Shown here: positions 28,056 through 36,454 of the stretch, piece after piece | Layout: each line of letters starts with the position of its first letter | How positions within the stretch are numbered: the stretch's first letter is position 1 | Assembly (NCBI RefSeq): GCF_021390595.1 | Contig: NZ_JAJEJR010000002.1 | Span: forward strand, 1,116,001 to 1,180,000 | Source: Paraburkholderia sp. HP33-1 | GTDB taxonomy: Bacteria; Pseudomonadota; Gammaproteobacteria; Burkholderiales; Burkholderiaceae | Direction of reading: 5' to 3' | Length of the DNA: 64,000 nt | Made by a program: the position numbers and the translations under genes | Notes under the pieces: model-generated | Database searches by the model: none | What the model saw: the letters and a program-made list of their open reading frames with translations, nothing else | Told to the model about the DNA's origin: nothing

Positions 28056-28372
28056 ACGGCCTGCCTGATTGCATCGGTTCAGGCAATTGCGGCCGCGTTG
28101 GAAAGGACTCTTCCATTGCGGCGTCTGTATCCGCGACGCCGGCGCGGCTACAGTGGTGATGCACGCAGCGCTTGCGGTGCGTGAGCGAGAGAGTTGGACC
28201 CGGCTGCCGGCAGCCGGTTTTTTTGTGGCGCGTGCAAGCACGTCATGATTTTGCTGGCAATTCGCCGCAGGCGCGCACGACGATTAGCACGGTGATTCGC
28301 GCGACGATTGAAGGGCTGCGGTATAGTCGCGGCAATTTAAAAATCCGTCTCTACGATTCTCTGGAGAATATC
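28056..28372. other. Intergenic stretch holding a terminator
   Basis: These 317 bases between the DUF1488 and carbonic anhydrase genes contain the strong hairpin at 28200-28224. They also contain a TATAGT -10-like hexamer (28322-28327) about 50 bases before the carbonic anhydrase start, with no matching -35. No small gene was recognised. Confidence 0.5.
28200..28224 (+). terminator. Strong Rho-independent terminator
   Basis: CCGGCTG (28200-28206) and CAGCCGG (28211-28217) form a perfect 7-base stem with a CCGG loop, followed by seven T (28218-28224). It ends the DUF1488 transcript and also shows that the carbonic anhydrase does not start in the long upstream frame that crosses it. Confidence 0.9.
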
Positions 28373-29008
28373 GTGCAGGAAATCATCGAAGGATTGATCC
28401 GCTTTCAACGCGAGGTCTTTCCACAGCAAAGCGCGCTCTTCAAGCGTTTGTCGACCGCGCAGAATCCCAGCACGCTGTTCGTGACCTGTTCTGACAGCCG
28501 CGTGGTGCCGGAGCTGCTGACCCAGACCGAGCCGGGCTCACTGTTCGTGATCCGCAACGCGGGCAACATCGTGCCGTCGTACGGCCCGGAGCCGGGCGGC
28601 GTGTCGGCAACCGTCGAATATGCGATAGCGGTGCTCGGCGTGAGCAACATCGTGATCTGCGGCCATTCGAACTGCGGTGCGATGACGGCGATCTCGTCCT
28701 GCACGAATCTCGAACACATGCCGGCGGTCGCGAGCTGGCTGCGCCACGCGGATGCGGCGAAGGCGATCAATGCGTCGCGCCACTACTGCTCGGATGCGGA
28801 GCGTCTGGAGGCACTGGTCAAGGACAACGTGATCGCACAGCTCAGCAATATCCGCACACATCCGTCGGTGGCGGTCGGGCTCGTGAACAAGACGCTGCGG
28901 CTGCATGGGTGGATCTTCAATATTGAAAGCGGCGAGATGCTCGCGCTGGATGGCAAGAGCGGCAAGTTCTTGCCGCTCGTGGATAATCCGGAAGTTTATG
29001 CGGGTTGA
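28373..29008 (+). CDS. Beta-class carbonic anhydrase
   Basis: The start is GTG at 28373 with GGAG 6 bases upstream, giving 211 residues. The frame is open back to 28172 but crosses a terminator, so the longer start is rejected. Zinc ligands are in the expected places: Cys39 and Asp41 in the CSDSR motif, His98 and Cys101 in GHSNCGAM. The enzyme interconverts CO2 and bicarbonate, supplying bicarbonate to carboxylases and buffering. It is a single-gene unit ending in a 13-base perfect hairpin terminator. Confidence 0.95.
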   Translation: MQEIIEGLIRFQREVFPQQSALFKRLSTAQNPSTLFVTCSDSRVVPELLTQTEPGSLFVIRNAGNIVPSYGPEPGGVSATVEYAIAVLGVSNIVICGHSNCGAMTAISSCTNLEHMPAVASWLRHADAAKAINASRHYCSDAERLEALVKDNVIAQLSNIRTHPSVAVGLVNKTLRLHGWIFNIESGEMLALDGKSGKFLPLVDNPEVYAG

Positions 29009-29077
29009 AGCGGTGGTTTGAGCAAGTCTTTGATTTGAGAAGCTGACGCAGCGACCTGGTAAAAGGCTTGCCTATGT

Positions 29078-29121
29078 CGAACGCGGCGCATTGGATTTTC
29101 TGGTGCGCCGCGTTCGTTTTT
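29078..29121 (+). terminator. Terminator of the carbonic anhydrase gene (repeat copy 1)
   Basis: Perfect 13-base arms (29078-29090 and 29104-29116) are followed by TTTTT. The right arm plus T-run (29102-29127) recurs at 30452-30477 with two mismatches in 26 bases, so the two elements flank the toxin-like gene pair as near-direct repeats. Confidence 0.88.
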
Positions 29122-29251
29122 GGGCGCTGGCAAAGAGTATTCCTAAGTGATGTCAAATGTTTGTAAAGATTGATTCAGGCGGGCTCATGGGCAGCTGATG
29201 AGCTGCTAGGATGCGGGCTTCGCGGGCAAGGGTTAAGGTGGCGGAGTCCTG

Positions 29252-29983
29252 ATGTTTTTTAGCCGGAACATTATGTACATAAAGGAGGCGTCGGGATTTT
29301 CCGCAGCCCTCCGGTGGCACAGCGCGATCAAGAAACTCACGCGAGAGGAATACGAAGAAATTGAGCTAGCGTTGAACGTCGCCCATGAGGAGTTTGTAAA
29401 GTGGGCGACACCCGGGTCATGGACCTCGAGTGACGCGGATATGAGCAACCTGCGAGGGTTGTTGGGGCGCGTCAACGATCGTCGGCTGCGGATCAACATG
29501 ATGAGTGACCACGAGGTGGCTAGCGAGATTCACCGGCAACTTCGGAGCCGCAGGCTGGTTTTCGTTCCACCGCATTGGGAGGTCAAATGGTATCTCGAAG
29601 AGGAAAGGGCAAAGCGAAGCCGGGCGGCGAAAAGCGCGGATTCGCCGATACAGCATGAACCGGCAGGCGTTGGGACAACCAGGCAAGCCGTCTCGGCAGG
29701 TGCCACTTCTGTTCAGCCGACGACTCCACTCAGCGATGGTCAGCCGTTCGAGTACACATCCGACGTGCCGAGTGGTGACGTTGATCAACTGGCGGCTAGC
29801 ACGATCAATCCGAAGTACGCCGCGAAGATGCTAGGGTACGACCAGAAAACGTTTGGCCGGATGTTGCATGAATTCAAGCCGGCCAACGGCTTGGGCCCCG
29901 CGGACAATGTTATTTGGCATGACAACGGTGATGTCTACTTCCAGGGAAACTTCGTTGCCAATTTCCATGATTGGGCTGACTGA
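29252..29983 (+). CDS. Polymorphic-toxin-like protein A (shared N-terminal region, variable C-terminal tail)
   Basis: This is a 243-residue soluble protein with no signal peptide, starting after GGAG. Residues 30-110 are helical and charged; the stretch LRGLLG through MSDHEVA (M84) to LVFVP matches the protein encoded at 60826. A low-complexity linker (115-160) follows. Then comes a second shared block starting at Phe166 (FEYTSD ... GDVDQLA) and a unique tail 183-243 containing DNVIWHDNGDVYFQG and ending NFHDWAD. The tail looks like a compact C-terminal toxin module. The next gene overlaps by one base and would be its immunity protein. Base composition is less GC-rich than the flanks. The toxin role is inferred. 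Confidence 0.55.
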   Translation: MFFSRNIMYIKEASGFSAALRWHSAIKKLTREEYEEIELALNVAHEEFVKWATPGSWTSSDADMSNLRGLLGRVNDRRLRINMMSDHEVASEIHRQLRSRRLVFVPPHWEVKWYLEEERAKRSRAAKSADSPIQHEPAGVGTTRQAVSAGATSVQPTTPLSDGQPFEYTSDVPSGDVDQLAASTINPKYAAKMLGYDQKTFGRMLHEFKPANGLGPADNVIWHDNGDVYFQGNFVANFHDWAD

Positions 29984-30414
29984 TGGGATCATCATCAATG
30001 TCTGAACAACAACTGACGTACGCCACGTTTCACGTAATGGGCGATTCCGTCGATCCCGCCTTCTGGACCAGGTTTTTCGAAGTGAAGCCCGACGTTGCCA
30101 TTGTCAAGGGCCAACCGTTCGCCACGCCGTCCGGGCGAGTAAGCCGAACGCCGGGCCGCGTGGGGCTATGGGGCTTCGGCAGCAAGGGGTTCGTTGTCAG
30201 CGACGCGCTCGAACCCCACCTGCGATTTCTCATCGGGCGACTCAATCTCACACGAGCGGATCTCCGGGAGACGCTAGCGCGTGAAGGGGTGACGGCCCGC
30301 TTCTGGTGCTTTTGGGACAATGAAGCCGGCAACCGCATACCTGATATTCCCGACGATATTCGCGCAATGATGGAAGCGATAGGCGGCGCTATCGACATCG
30401 ACGAGTACCGATAG
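29983..30414 (+). CDS. DUF4279-like putative immunity protein for toxin A
   Basis: This is 143 residues from the ATG at 29983, which overlaps the toxin-like stop (TGATG). An ATG at 29998 would remove five residues. The sequence has the DUF4279 look as I remember it: TYATFHVMGDSVDPAFWTRF near the start, a middle RVGLWGFGSKGFVVSDALEP, and a C-terminal IPDDIRAMMEAIGGAIDID. The family occurs beside polymorphic toxins. It is acidic at the C-terminus, as immunity proteins often are. A hairpin terminator follows 15 bases after the stop. Confidence 0.65.
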   Translation: MGSSSMSEQQLTYATFHVMGDSVDPAFWTRFFEVKPDVAIVKGQPFATPSGRVSRTPGRVGLWGFGSKGFVVSDALEPHLRFLIGRLNLTRADLRETLAREGVTARFWCFWDNEAGNRIPDIPDDIRAMMEAIGGAIDIDEYR

Positions 30415-30429
30415 CGCGTCCCACGCAAT

Positions 30430-30471
30430 AACGCGGCACACCGTAACCCCCGGTGCGCCGCGTTTGTTTTT
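30430..30471 (+). terminator. Terminator after the toxin A/immunity pair (repeat copy 2)
   Basis: Arms 30430-30443 and 30451-30464 pair with one mismatch and are followed by a T-rich run (30463-30471). It is nearly identical in its right half to the terminator at 29078-29121, 1350 bases away. Confidence 0.8.
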
Positions 30472-30718
30472 GTGCGCGAGCCGACGCGGCATAGCTTCAA
30501 CCCACCGCCGCCACTCGTCTAACCCGCGTTTGCGCCGTTTAAAACAGAAGAATGCCCGTCGATTTCGGACACATCCCCGACCAGATCCGCCGATTCCTCG
30601 GTAGTCAGGTCTAAAAGGAAAACACTGTCATCGGGATAGCTCACACTTTGACAGGTAGGTCGATCGGTTGCGCGTGCGTCCGCTTCGTCAGTCGATCTGT
30701 TGGAAGGGAGAGCGTGCT
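30472..30718. other. Intergenic stretch before the DUF4148-like gene
   Basis: It is less GC-rich than the neighbours. A TTGACA box at 30648-30653 is the only promoter-like element; no fitting -10 is seen at 16-18 bases. No gene was recognised. Confidence 0.4.
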
Positions 30719-31546
30719 GTGTATAGCGAACCGAGAATGATCGTGTTGACGGGCCTCGTCTTTGGCGCGGTGACGATTGGGGCCTATGTGTCGCAGCTCG
30801 ATAACGACTGGTCGTCCGGCCAGAATGCGAGCCTCGCCGCGGACGGCGAGCGTGGCGTCAGCGCGACGGGCGCGGTGGCGGGGCAGATTGAAGGCCGCAC
30901 CGACGCAGCAGCGAGCACACAGGCTATGCGCCGCAGAGCGCTGCGCGACGACGTGGAGGCGTTGCGGGCCCAGCCAACCTCGTCAATTGGAGCACAGGCG
31001 GGCGACGCTCTGGCCATCGCGGCGCTACAGTACGCGCGGCAGACGAACCAGCAACAGACGAGCCAGCGGCAGCAGACGAACCAGTTGCAGCAGACGAACA
31101 CGCCGTGGCAGCCTGCGGTGAATTCGAACCGGACGCAGACATCGTCGGCGACCAACCCCGAGCACGCACACCCTGGCCGCGCTGCGCATGGCGGGCATGC
31201 GCGAGGTGCGTCCGGCAGCACGAAGAAGCCGCACTCAGCACAAAGCTCTGCGACGACTTCGGGCACGAATCATGCGCGGGGCGGCAGCCACAGGAGCAGT
31301 TCGACTGCCGACCGGTCCGCGAAGAAGACAGCAAGCGTTGCGCCAGAGGTGCGGCCATGGCCGCAAGGCGTCGAGTCACCCGCGTCGATACCGCGCGCGG
31401 GACTGACCACGCAAGCCGAGACCCAGGCAATCGCCAGCGACGCTCCCAAGACCCGCGCCGAGGTACGCGCCGAACTCGAACGCGCGCGTGAGAACGGTAC
31501 GCTACCGGCGTTCGGCAATCCCGAGCCGATGGGACCGCGTCCCTGA
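30719..31546 (+). CDS. Membrane-anchored low-complexity protein with DUF4148-like C-terminus
   Basis: The GTG at 30719 has GGGAG about 9 bases upstream and gives 275 residues; an ATG at 30737 is the alternative. One hydrophobic helix near residues 7-25 would anchor it in the inner membrane. The middle is low complexity: Gln/Thr repeats (QQT-N/S units, about 110-130) and Ser/His/Lys-rich segments. The last 35 residues contain KTRAEVRAELERARENG, the pattern of DUF4148 tails common in Burkholderia. Function unknown. It ends six bases from the convergent surE stop. Confidence 0.65.
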   Translation: MYSEPRMIVLTGLVFGAVTIGAYVSQLDNDWSSGQNASLAADGERGVSATGAVAGQIEGRTDAAASTQAMRRRALRDDVEALRAQPTSSIGAQAGDALAIAALQYARQTNQQQTSQRQQTNQLQQTNTPWQPAVNSNRTQTSSATNPEHAHPGRAAHGGHARGASGSTKKPHSAQSSATTSGTNHARGGSHRSSSTADRSAKKTASVAPEVRPWPQGVESPASIPRAGLTTQAETQAIASDAPKTRAEVRAELERARENGTLPAFGNPEPMGPRP

Positions 31547-31552
31547 CAACCT

Positions 31553-32332
31553 TTAACGCAACGACGCGGCGAGCCGCGCGAAGCTGGCTTCGTCGGTGCG
31601 ATCGAAGGCGAGCGGCGTGACCGACACGCGACCTGCCGCGATCACCGCCGTTTCGCTGTCGGCATCGTTCGCGCGCGGGCCGCGCTCGAAGCGCAGCCAG
31701 TGATACGCGAAGCCGCGCGGGTCGACTTCCGGTAGCACCTCGATGTCCTTGACGAGCCCGACACCCTGGCGTGTCGGCGTCATCGGACCGGCGTCGGCTG
31801 CGTCGACGTCGGGGAAGTTGATGTTCAGACAGGTCGGCGCCGCCTGCTCGATTGCGAGCAACCGACGGATCACGCCGGGTGCGAGCGTGCGCGCGGTGTC
31901 CCAGCGCACGCGCTCACGATCGCTGAACACCTGACTCAGCGCGAACGACGGCAGCCCGAGCAGCAGACCCGTCATCGCCGCGCCGACCGTGCCCGAGAAC
32001 ATCGTTTCGATGCCGAGGTTGCCGCCGCGATTGACGCCGGACAGCACGAGCGACGGCGGCGCCTCGCGCATCAGATGACGCACCCCCATCACGACGCAAT
32101 CGCCGGGCGTGCCGGTCACGCCGAAACGGCGCTCACCCTGGCGGCTCACGCGCAGCGGCGAATGCAGGCTGATCGAATGCGACGTACCGCTTTGGTCGTG
32201 CTCGGGCGCGACCACCCAGACTTCGTGCGCGAGCTCGGCGGCGACGGCTTCGAGCACCGCGAGGCCGGGCGCGTCGATACCGTCGTCGTTCGTCAGCAGC
32301 ACTCGCGGCACCTTGGTTTCATAAGCGGACAT
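31553..32332 (-). CDS. surE: 5'/3'-nucleotidase SurE
   Basis: This is 259 residues with AGGAG 9 bases before the ATG. The SurE signature is present: LLTNDDGIDAPG (metal-binding Asp-Asp), WVVAPEHDQSGTSHSISL and SGVNRGGNLGIE. It dephosphorylates nucleoside monophosphates and short polyphosphate. In most betaproteobacteria surE neighbours pcm, nlpD and rpoS. Here it stands apart, so it may be a second copy, with divergent epoxide hydrolase 118 bases away. Confidence 0.93.
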   Translation of the reverse strand: MSAYETKVPRVLLTNDDGIDAPGLAVLEAVAAELAHEVWVVAPEHDQSGTSHSISLHSPLRVSRQGERRFGVTGTPGDCVVMGVRHLMREAPPSLVLSGVNRGGNLGIETMFSGTVGAAMTGLLLGLPSFALSQVFSDRERVRWDTARTLAPGVIRRLLAIEQAAPTCLNINFPDVDAADAGPMTPTRQGVGLVKDIEVLPEVDPRGFAYHWLRFERGPRANDADSETAVIAAGRVSVTPLAFDRTDEASFARLAASLR

Positions 32333-32450
32333 CGTGTCAATCTCCTGTGGGTCGGTGAATGAATCGTGCGGAAGGGACGCCTATTATCCGGCTTTCGTCC
32401 GAGGCGGGTACGATGAGGAAAAACCGCCGACCGATGCAGGACGACCCTCC

Positions 32451-33626
32451 ATGCAGATTGACCCGTTCGAGATTGCGATCTCCGATCAGGACATCGACGA
32501 TCTACGCTTCCGCATCCGCGCCACCCGCTGGGCGCCCGCGACGTCCTCACCGGCATGGCAGCAGGGCGCCGACCCGGCATGGCTGCGCGAACTCGCGACG
32601 TATTGGGCCGGGCATTTCGACTGGCGCGCGGCCGAACGCAGGCTGAACCAGTTGCCGCAATTTCTCGCCGACGTGAACGGGCAGACCGTGCACTTCGCGC
32701 ATCGGCGCGCGGCAAGCGTCGCGCCCGGCTTCAAGGCTTATCCGCTCGTGATCACGCACGGCTGGCCCGGTTCGTTCTTCGAGTTTCACGCGCTGCTCGA
32801 TCAGCTGTGCGATCCGGCCGCGTTCGGCGCCGATCCCGCCGATGCGTTCGATGTCGTCACGCCGTCGCTGCCGGGCTTCGCGTTTTCGCCGGCGCCCGCG
32901 CGGGCCGGCACGTCTTCGTTCCAGGTGGCGGACCTGTGGGTGTCGCTGATGCGGCGGCTCGGCTACGAGCGCTTCGGCGCGCAGGGCGGCGATCTCGGCG
33001 CGGGCGTGTCGATCGCGCTGGCCGCGCGGCATCCGCGGGCGGTCGATGGCATTCATCTGAACTTCCTGCCGACTTCCTACGAGCCCGCGATCGGCGCGGC
33101 GCAAGAGCCGCTGACGCCGGCCGAGCAGGACTATCTGCGCGAGAAGAACGACTGGTTCGCGCTCGAAGGCGGTTACGCGCATCTGCACACCACGAAGCCG
33201 CTGACCGTGGCCGCGTCGTTGAACGACTCGCCGATGGGACTCGCCGCGTGGATCGGCGAGAAGTTTCGTGCGTGGAGCGATTGCGGCGGCGAGGTGGAAA
33301 GCGTGTTCTCGAAAGACGACTTGCTGACCAATATTTCGCTGTACTGGTTCACGCAGTGCATCGGCCCGGCGATGCAGATGTATTGGGAGAACCGCCTGCA
33401 GCCGATCCGTTTCCCCGACGGCCAGCGTATCGACACGCCACTCGGCTTCGCGTTGTTTCCGAAGGAGATCAATCATCCGCCGCGCAGCTGGCTCGAAAGA
33501 ACCTTCAACGTCGTGCAGTGGAGTGAAATGCAAGGCGGCGGGCATTTCGCGGCGATGGAAAAGCCCGCGTTGCTGGCGGCCGAGATTCGAAAGTTCTTCA
33601 GGCCGTTGCGCAGCGCAATGCGCTAG
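32451..33626 (+). CDS. Epoxide hydrolase with EHN N-terminal domain
   Basis: This is 391 residues from ATG 32451 with AGGA upstream. The N-terminal EHN domain (about 1-110: FEIAISDQDIDDLRFRIRAT, AERRLNQLPQF) is followed by an alpha/beta hydrolase core: ITHGWPGSFFEF, nucleophile Asp in GGDLGAGVSIAL, and the catalytic His in GGGHFAAME. Tyrosines in the lid should polarise the epoxide. It hydrolyses epoxides to diols; natural substrate unknown. It is followed 60 bases later by a HAD hydrolase on the same strand. Confidence 0.9.
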   Translation: MQIDPFEIAISDQDIDDLRFRIRATRWAPATSSPAWQQGADPAWLRELATYWAGHFDWRAAERRLNQLPQFLADVNGQTVHFAHRRAASVAPGFKAYPLVITHGWPGSFFEFHALLDQLCDPAAFGADPADAFDVVTPSLPGFAFSPAPARAGTSSFQVADLWVSLMRRLGYERFGAQGGDLGAGVSIALAARHPRAVDGIHLNFLPTSYEPAIGAAQEPLTPAEQDYLREKNDWFALEGGYAHLHTTKPLTVAASLNDSPMGLAAWIGEKFRAWSDCGGEVESVFSKDDLLTNISLYWFTQCIGPAMQMYWENRLQPIRFPDGQRIDTPLGFALFPKEINHPPRSWLERTFNVVQWSEMQGGGHFAAMEKPALLAAEIRKFFRPLRSAMR

Positions 33627-33658
33627 GCGCGCTGCGCTGGGGCGCATCTCGGATGCGC
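33608..33658. repeat. Pair of small inverted repeats at the epoxide hydrolase stop
   Basis: GCGCAGCGC (33608-33616) pairs with GCGCTGCGC (33629-33637) across the stop codon, and GCGCAT (33642-33647) pairs with ATGCGC (33653-33658). No T-run follows, so these may be a processing or Rho-type site rather than an intrinsic terminator. Confidence 0.4.
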
Positions 33659-33686
33659 TCAAACTTCAACACGCGAGACCGACAGC

Positions 33687-34301
33687 ATGAGCGAACCCGT
33701 CACGCTGCTACTGTTCGACCTGGAAGGTGTCCTGTCGCACTACGATCGCGCTGCGCGCGCCGAGCGGCTCGCGGCGATTACGGGCTGCTCGGCGCAGACC
33801 GTGCGTGATGCGATCTGGGGCTCAGGACTCGAGGCGCGCGCCGACAGCGGCGAAATCAGTGACGACGAGTATCTGCGTGAGCTGGGCGCACTGCTGAATT
33901 ATCCGGTGAGCCGCGCCGAATGGCTCGACGCGCGGCTCGCGTCGATTACACCGAACGCTCCAGCGCTCGCGCTGGCGTCCCGCGCGGCGCAGCGCTGCCG
34001 CATCGCGATACTGACTAACAACTGCCACCTGCTGACCGATCACATCGGTTATCTGAATCCGCCCGTTGCCCGGTTGTTCGGGCCGCACGTCTATTCGTCG
34101 GCGGCGTTTGGGGCGGCCAAGCCTGCCGCGCAAACCTATTTGCGCTGCGTCGAACGCCTCGGCGCGGCCGCCGCCGACACGCTATTCATCGACGACACCC
34201 AGGCCAACGTGGACGGCGCGCGCGCAGCTGGGTTGCAGGGCTACCGGTTCGTCGACGCGGCGGGCTTGTCGGCTGAACTCGCGCGGCGGGGTGTGCTCTA
34301 G
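33687..34301 (+). CDS. HAD-superfamily hydrolase with DxE motif
   Basis: This is 204 residues. HAD motifs are visible in order: FDLEGVL (motif I, nucleophile Asp11 but Glu at +2 in place of the usual Asp), ILTNN (motif II), K in GAAKPAAQTY (motif III), and FIDDTQANVDGARAAG (motif IV). A helical cap lies at about 20-90. The family includes phosphatases and dehalogenases; the altered motif I leaves the chemistry open. It may be co-transcribed with the epoxide hydrolase upstream and the aldo/keto reductase 46 bases downstream. Confidence 0.85.
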   Translation: MSEPVTLLLFDLEGVLSHYDRAARAERLAAITGCSAQTVRDAIWGSGLEARADSGEISDDEYLRELGALLNYPVSRAEWLDARLASITPNAPALALASRAAQRCRIAILTNNCHLLTDHIGYLNPPVARLFGPHVYSSAAFGAAKPAAQTYLRCVERLGAAAADTLFIDDTQANVDGARAAGLQGYRFVDAAGLSAELARRGVL

Positions 34302-34347
34302 CCGTTACGACGTCCATCGAACTGCGAGTGGGAGGGCACCTCACGTT

Positions 34348-35289
34348 ATGACTCTTGCGTCGAACCGCGATCACCGCCGCCGTTTTCTGCGCGCGGCGCT
34401 CGGGTTGCCGGCTTCGCTGGCATTGTCGCGCTTCACCGCCGCGCAAACCGGTACCGCCTTACCTCGCATGAGCCACCGCGCGATCCCGTCCACCGGCGAA
34501 GCGCTGCCGGTGATCGGCTGCGGCACGTGGCGCACGTTCGACGTCGGCGACGATCCCGCCGCGCGTGCGCAACTCGCCGACGTGCTGCGCATCCTGTTCG
34601 AAGCCGGCGGCTCGGTGATCGATTCTTCACCGATGTACGGCTCGTCGGAAGCGGTCGCGGGCACGCTGCTCACGCAGCTCGACGCGCATCGCAAGGCCTT
34701 CGTCGCGACCAAGGTATGGACCGAGGGACGTGAAGCCGGCATCGCGCAGATGGAGGAATCGCTGCGGCGCTTTCAGCAGCCGCGTGTCGATCTGATGCAG
34801 ATTCACAATCTGCTCGACTGGCGTACGCAACTCGCGACGTTGCGCGACTGGAAAGCGCAAGGCCGGATTCGCTATCTCGGCATCACGCATTACACGTCGA
34901 GCGCATTTGATGAAGTGGCCGCAGTGATGCGCAGCGAGAAGCCCGATTTCGTGCAGATCAACTACGCCGCCGACGATCGCGCGGCGGAGCAGCGCATCCT
35001 ACCGCTGGCGGCCGATCTCGGCATCGGCGTCGTGATCAATCAGCCGTTCGGCGGCGGCGGTCTGATTGCGCGCGTGATGAAGACGCCGTTGCCGGCATGG
35101 GCCGCGGAAATCGGCTGCACGAACTGGGCACAGATTCTGTTGAAGTTCGTGCTCGCGCAGCCGGCGGTGACGGTCGTGATTCCCGGCACCGGGCGGCCGC
35201 AATACATGGCGGACAACGTTCGCGCGGGATCGGGACCGCTGCCCGATCAAGCGATGCGCGCGCGGATCATCGCGGCGGTAAGCGGCTGA
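34348..35289 (+). CDS. Aldo/keto reductase with Tat-type leader
   Basis: This is 313 residues from ATG 34348 with GGAGG about 12 bases upstream. Residues 9-33 (HRRRFLRAALGLPASLALS) form a twin-arginine signal. After it the AKR barrel shows its catalytic set: Asp in VIDSSPMYGSSE, Tyr in the same motif, Lys in VATKVW, and His in MQIHNL. Most AKRs are cytoplasmic NADPH enzymes, so an exported version is notable. It is co-directional with the HAD gene. Substrate unknown. Confidence 0.86.
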   Translation: MTLASNRDHRRRFLRAALGLPASLALSRFTAAQTGTALPRMSHRAIPSTGEALPVIGCGTWRTFDVGDDPAARAQLADVLRILFEAGGSVIDSSPMYGSSEAVAGTLLTQLDAHRKAFVATKVWTEGREAGIAQMEESLRRFQQPRVDLMQIHNLLDWRTQLATLRDWKAQGRIRYLGITHYTSSAFDEVAAVMRSEKPDFVQINYAADDRAAEQRILPLAADLGIGVVINQPFGGGGLIARVMKTPLPAWAAEIGCTNWAQILLKFVLAQPAVTVVIPGTGRPQYMADNVRAGSGPLPDQAMRARIIAAVSG

Positions 35290-35473
35290 GGTAGTCCGCC
35301 AATCAGTGCGCAATCCCGTGAGCAATCCGGCGCGGCGATTACTTTCTGCTTTCGATCCGCATACACGTACCGCTCCCCACAATCTGCGCACGACGCGGGA
35401 ATAAAACCCACAACACGCCAGTCATGCCTCACGAACCCGATTCGGTTCAGCGAATCCTTATTGTGAGGTCATC

Positions 35474-36418
35474 ATGTCGTCACACCATTCATTCGATCCG
35501 GCGCGCCGCGACGCGCTGAAGTGTCTTGCGTACGGTGGCCTCGGCACCGTGTTCATGCTGTCCGGCGGCGTGCTGACGCCGGTCGAGCTTGCGCTCGCGG
35601 CCGACACGAGCACCGCGCGGCCCATGGACGGCGTGCCGCTTTTCCTGCAGATCAGCGACACGCATATCGGCTTCAACAAGGAAGCGAATCCCGACGTCGC
35701 GGGCACGCTGAAACAGACGATCGAATACGTCAATGCGATGCCGGCGAGGCCGCCGCTCGCGATTCACACCGGCGACATCACGCATCTGTCGAAACCCTCG
35801 GAGTTCGATCTCGCCGCACAACTGATGTCGGGCCTGAAGATCACCGAGCTGCACACGGTGCCCGGGGAGCATGACGTCACCGACGGCCCCGGCGCCGAGT
35901 ACTTCAGCCGCTTCGGCAAGCAGTCGGATAACCGAGGCTATTACAGCTTCGATCACCAGGGCGTGCATTTCGTCGCCCTCGTCAACGTGATGCATTTCAA
36001 GCCGAACGGCCTCGGCGGACTCGGCGACGAGCAGCTCGAGTGGCTCGAAAACGATCTGAAGGGGCGCTCGTCGAGCACCCCGGTCGTCGTGTTCGCGCAC
36101 ATGCCGATGTGGACGATCTACGAGCCGTGGGGCTGGGGCACCGGCGACGCGGGACAGGCGATGAGTTATCTGCAGCGCTTCGGTTCGGTAACGGTGCTGA
36201 ACGGTCACATTCATCAGATCGTCACGAAGGTCGAGGGCAACGTGACGTTCCACACTGCGCGCTCGACCGCCTATCCGCAGCCGACCGCCGGCATCGGCGA
36301 CGGCCCGGGTCCGCTGAAGGTCGCGAGCGACCAACTGCCGAAGATGCTCGGCGTGACGAGCGTCAGCATTGCGCGCAATCCGCTGAAGGCGACGCTCAAT
36401 GACACGACGCTCGCCTGA
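35474..36418 (+). CDS. Tat-exported calcineurin-like phosphoesterase
   Basis: This is 314 residues with GAGGT before the ATG. Residues 10-43 (RRDALKCLAYGGLG ... LALAAD) form a twin-arginine leader. Metallophosphoesterase motifs follow: QISDTHIGFN, HTGDITH, PGEHD in place of GNHD, FAHMPMW and LNGHIHQ. It should be a periplasmic two-metal phosphatase or phosphodiesterase. It is followed 36 bases later by a cupredoxin gene on the same strand, so the two are probably co-transcribed and co-localised. Confidence 0.86.
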   Translation: MSSHHSFDPARRDALKCLAYGGLGTVFMLSGGVLTPVELALAADTSTARPMDGVPLFLQISDTHIGFNKEANPDVAGTLKQTIEYVNAMPARPPLAIHTGDITHLSKPSEFDLAAQLMSGLKITELHTVPGEHDVTDGPGAEYFSRFGKQSDNRGYYSFDHQGVHFVALVNVMHFKPNGLGGLGDEQLEWLENDLKGRSSSTPVVVFAHMPMWTIYEPWGWGTGDAGQAMSYLQRFGSVTVLNGHIHQIVTKVEGNVTFHTARSTAYPQPTAGIGDGPGPLKVASDQLPKMLGVTSVSIARNPLKATLNDTTLA

Positions 36419-36454
36419 TGGCACGCGCCTGTTTAACGCTTGAGGAGATCAGTC

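Noticed and set aside
28172..28372. Extended N-terminus for the carbonic anhydrase
   Set aside because: It would run through a strong T-tailed terminator; the GTG at 28373 has a good ribosome site and gives zinc-ligand positions usual for the family.
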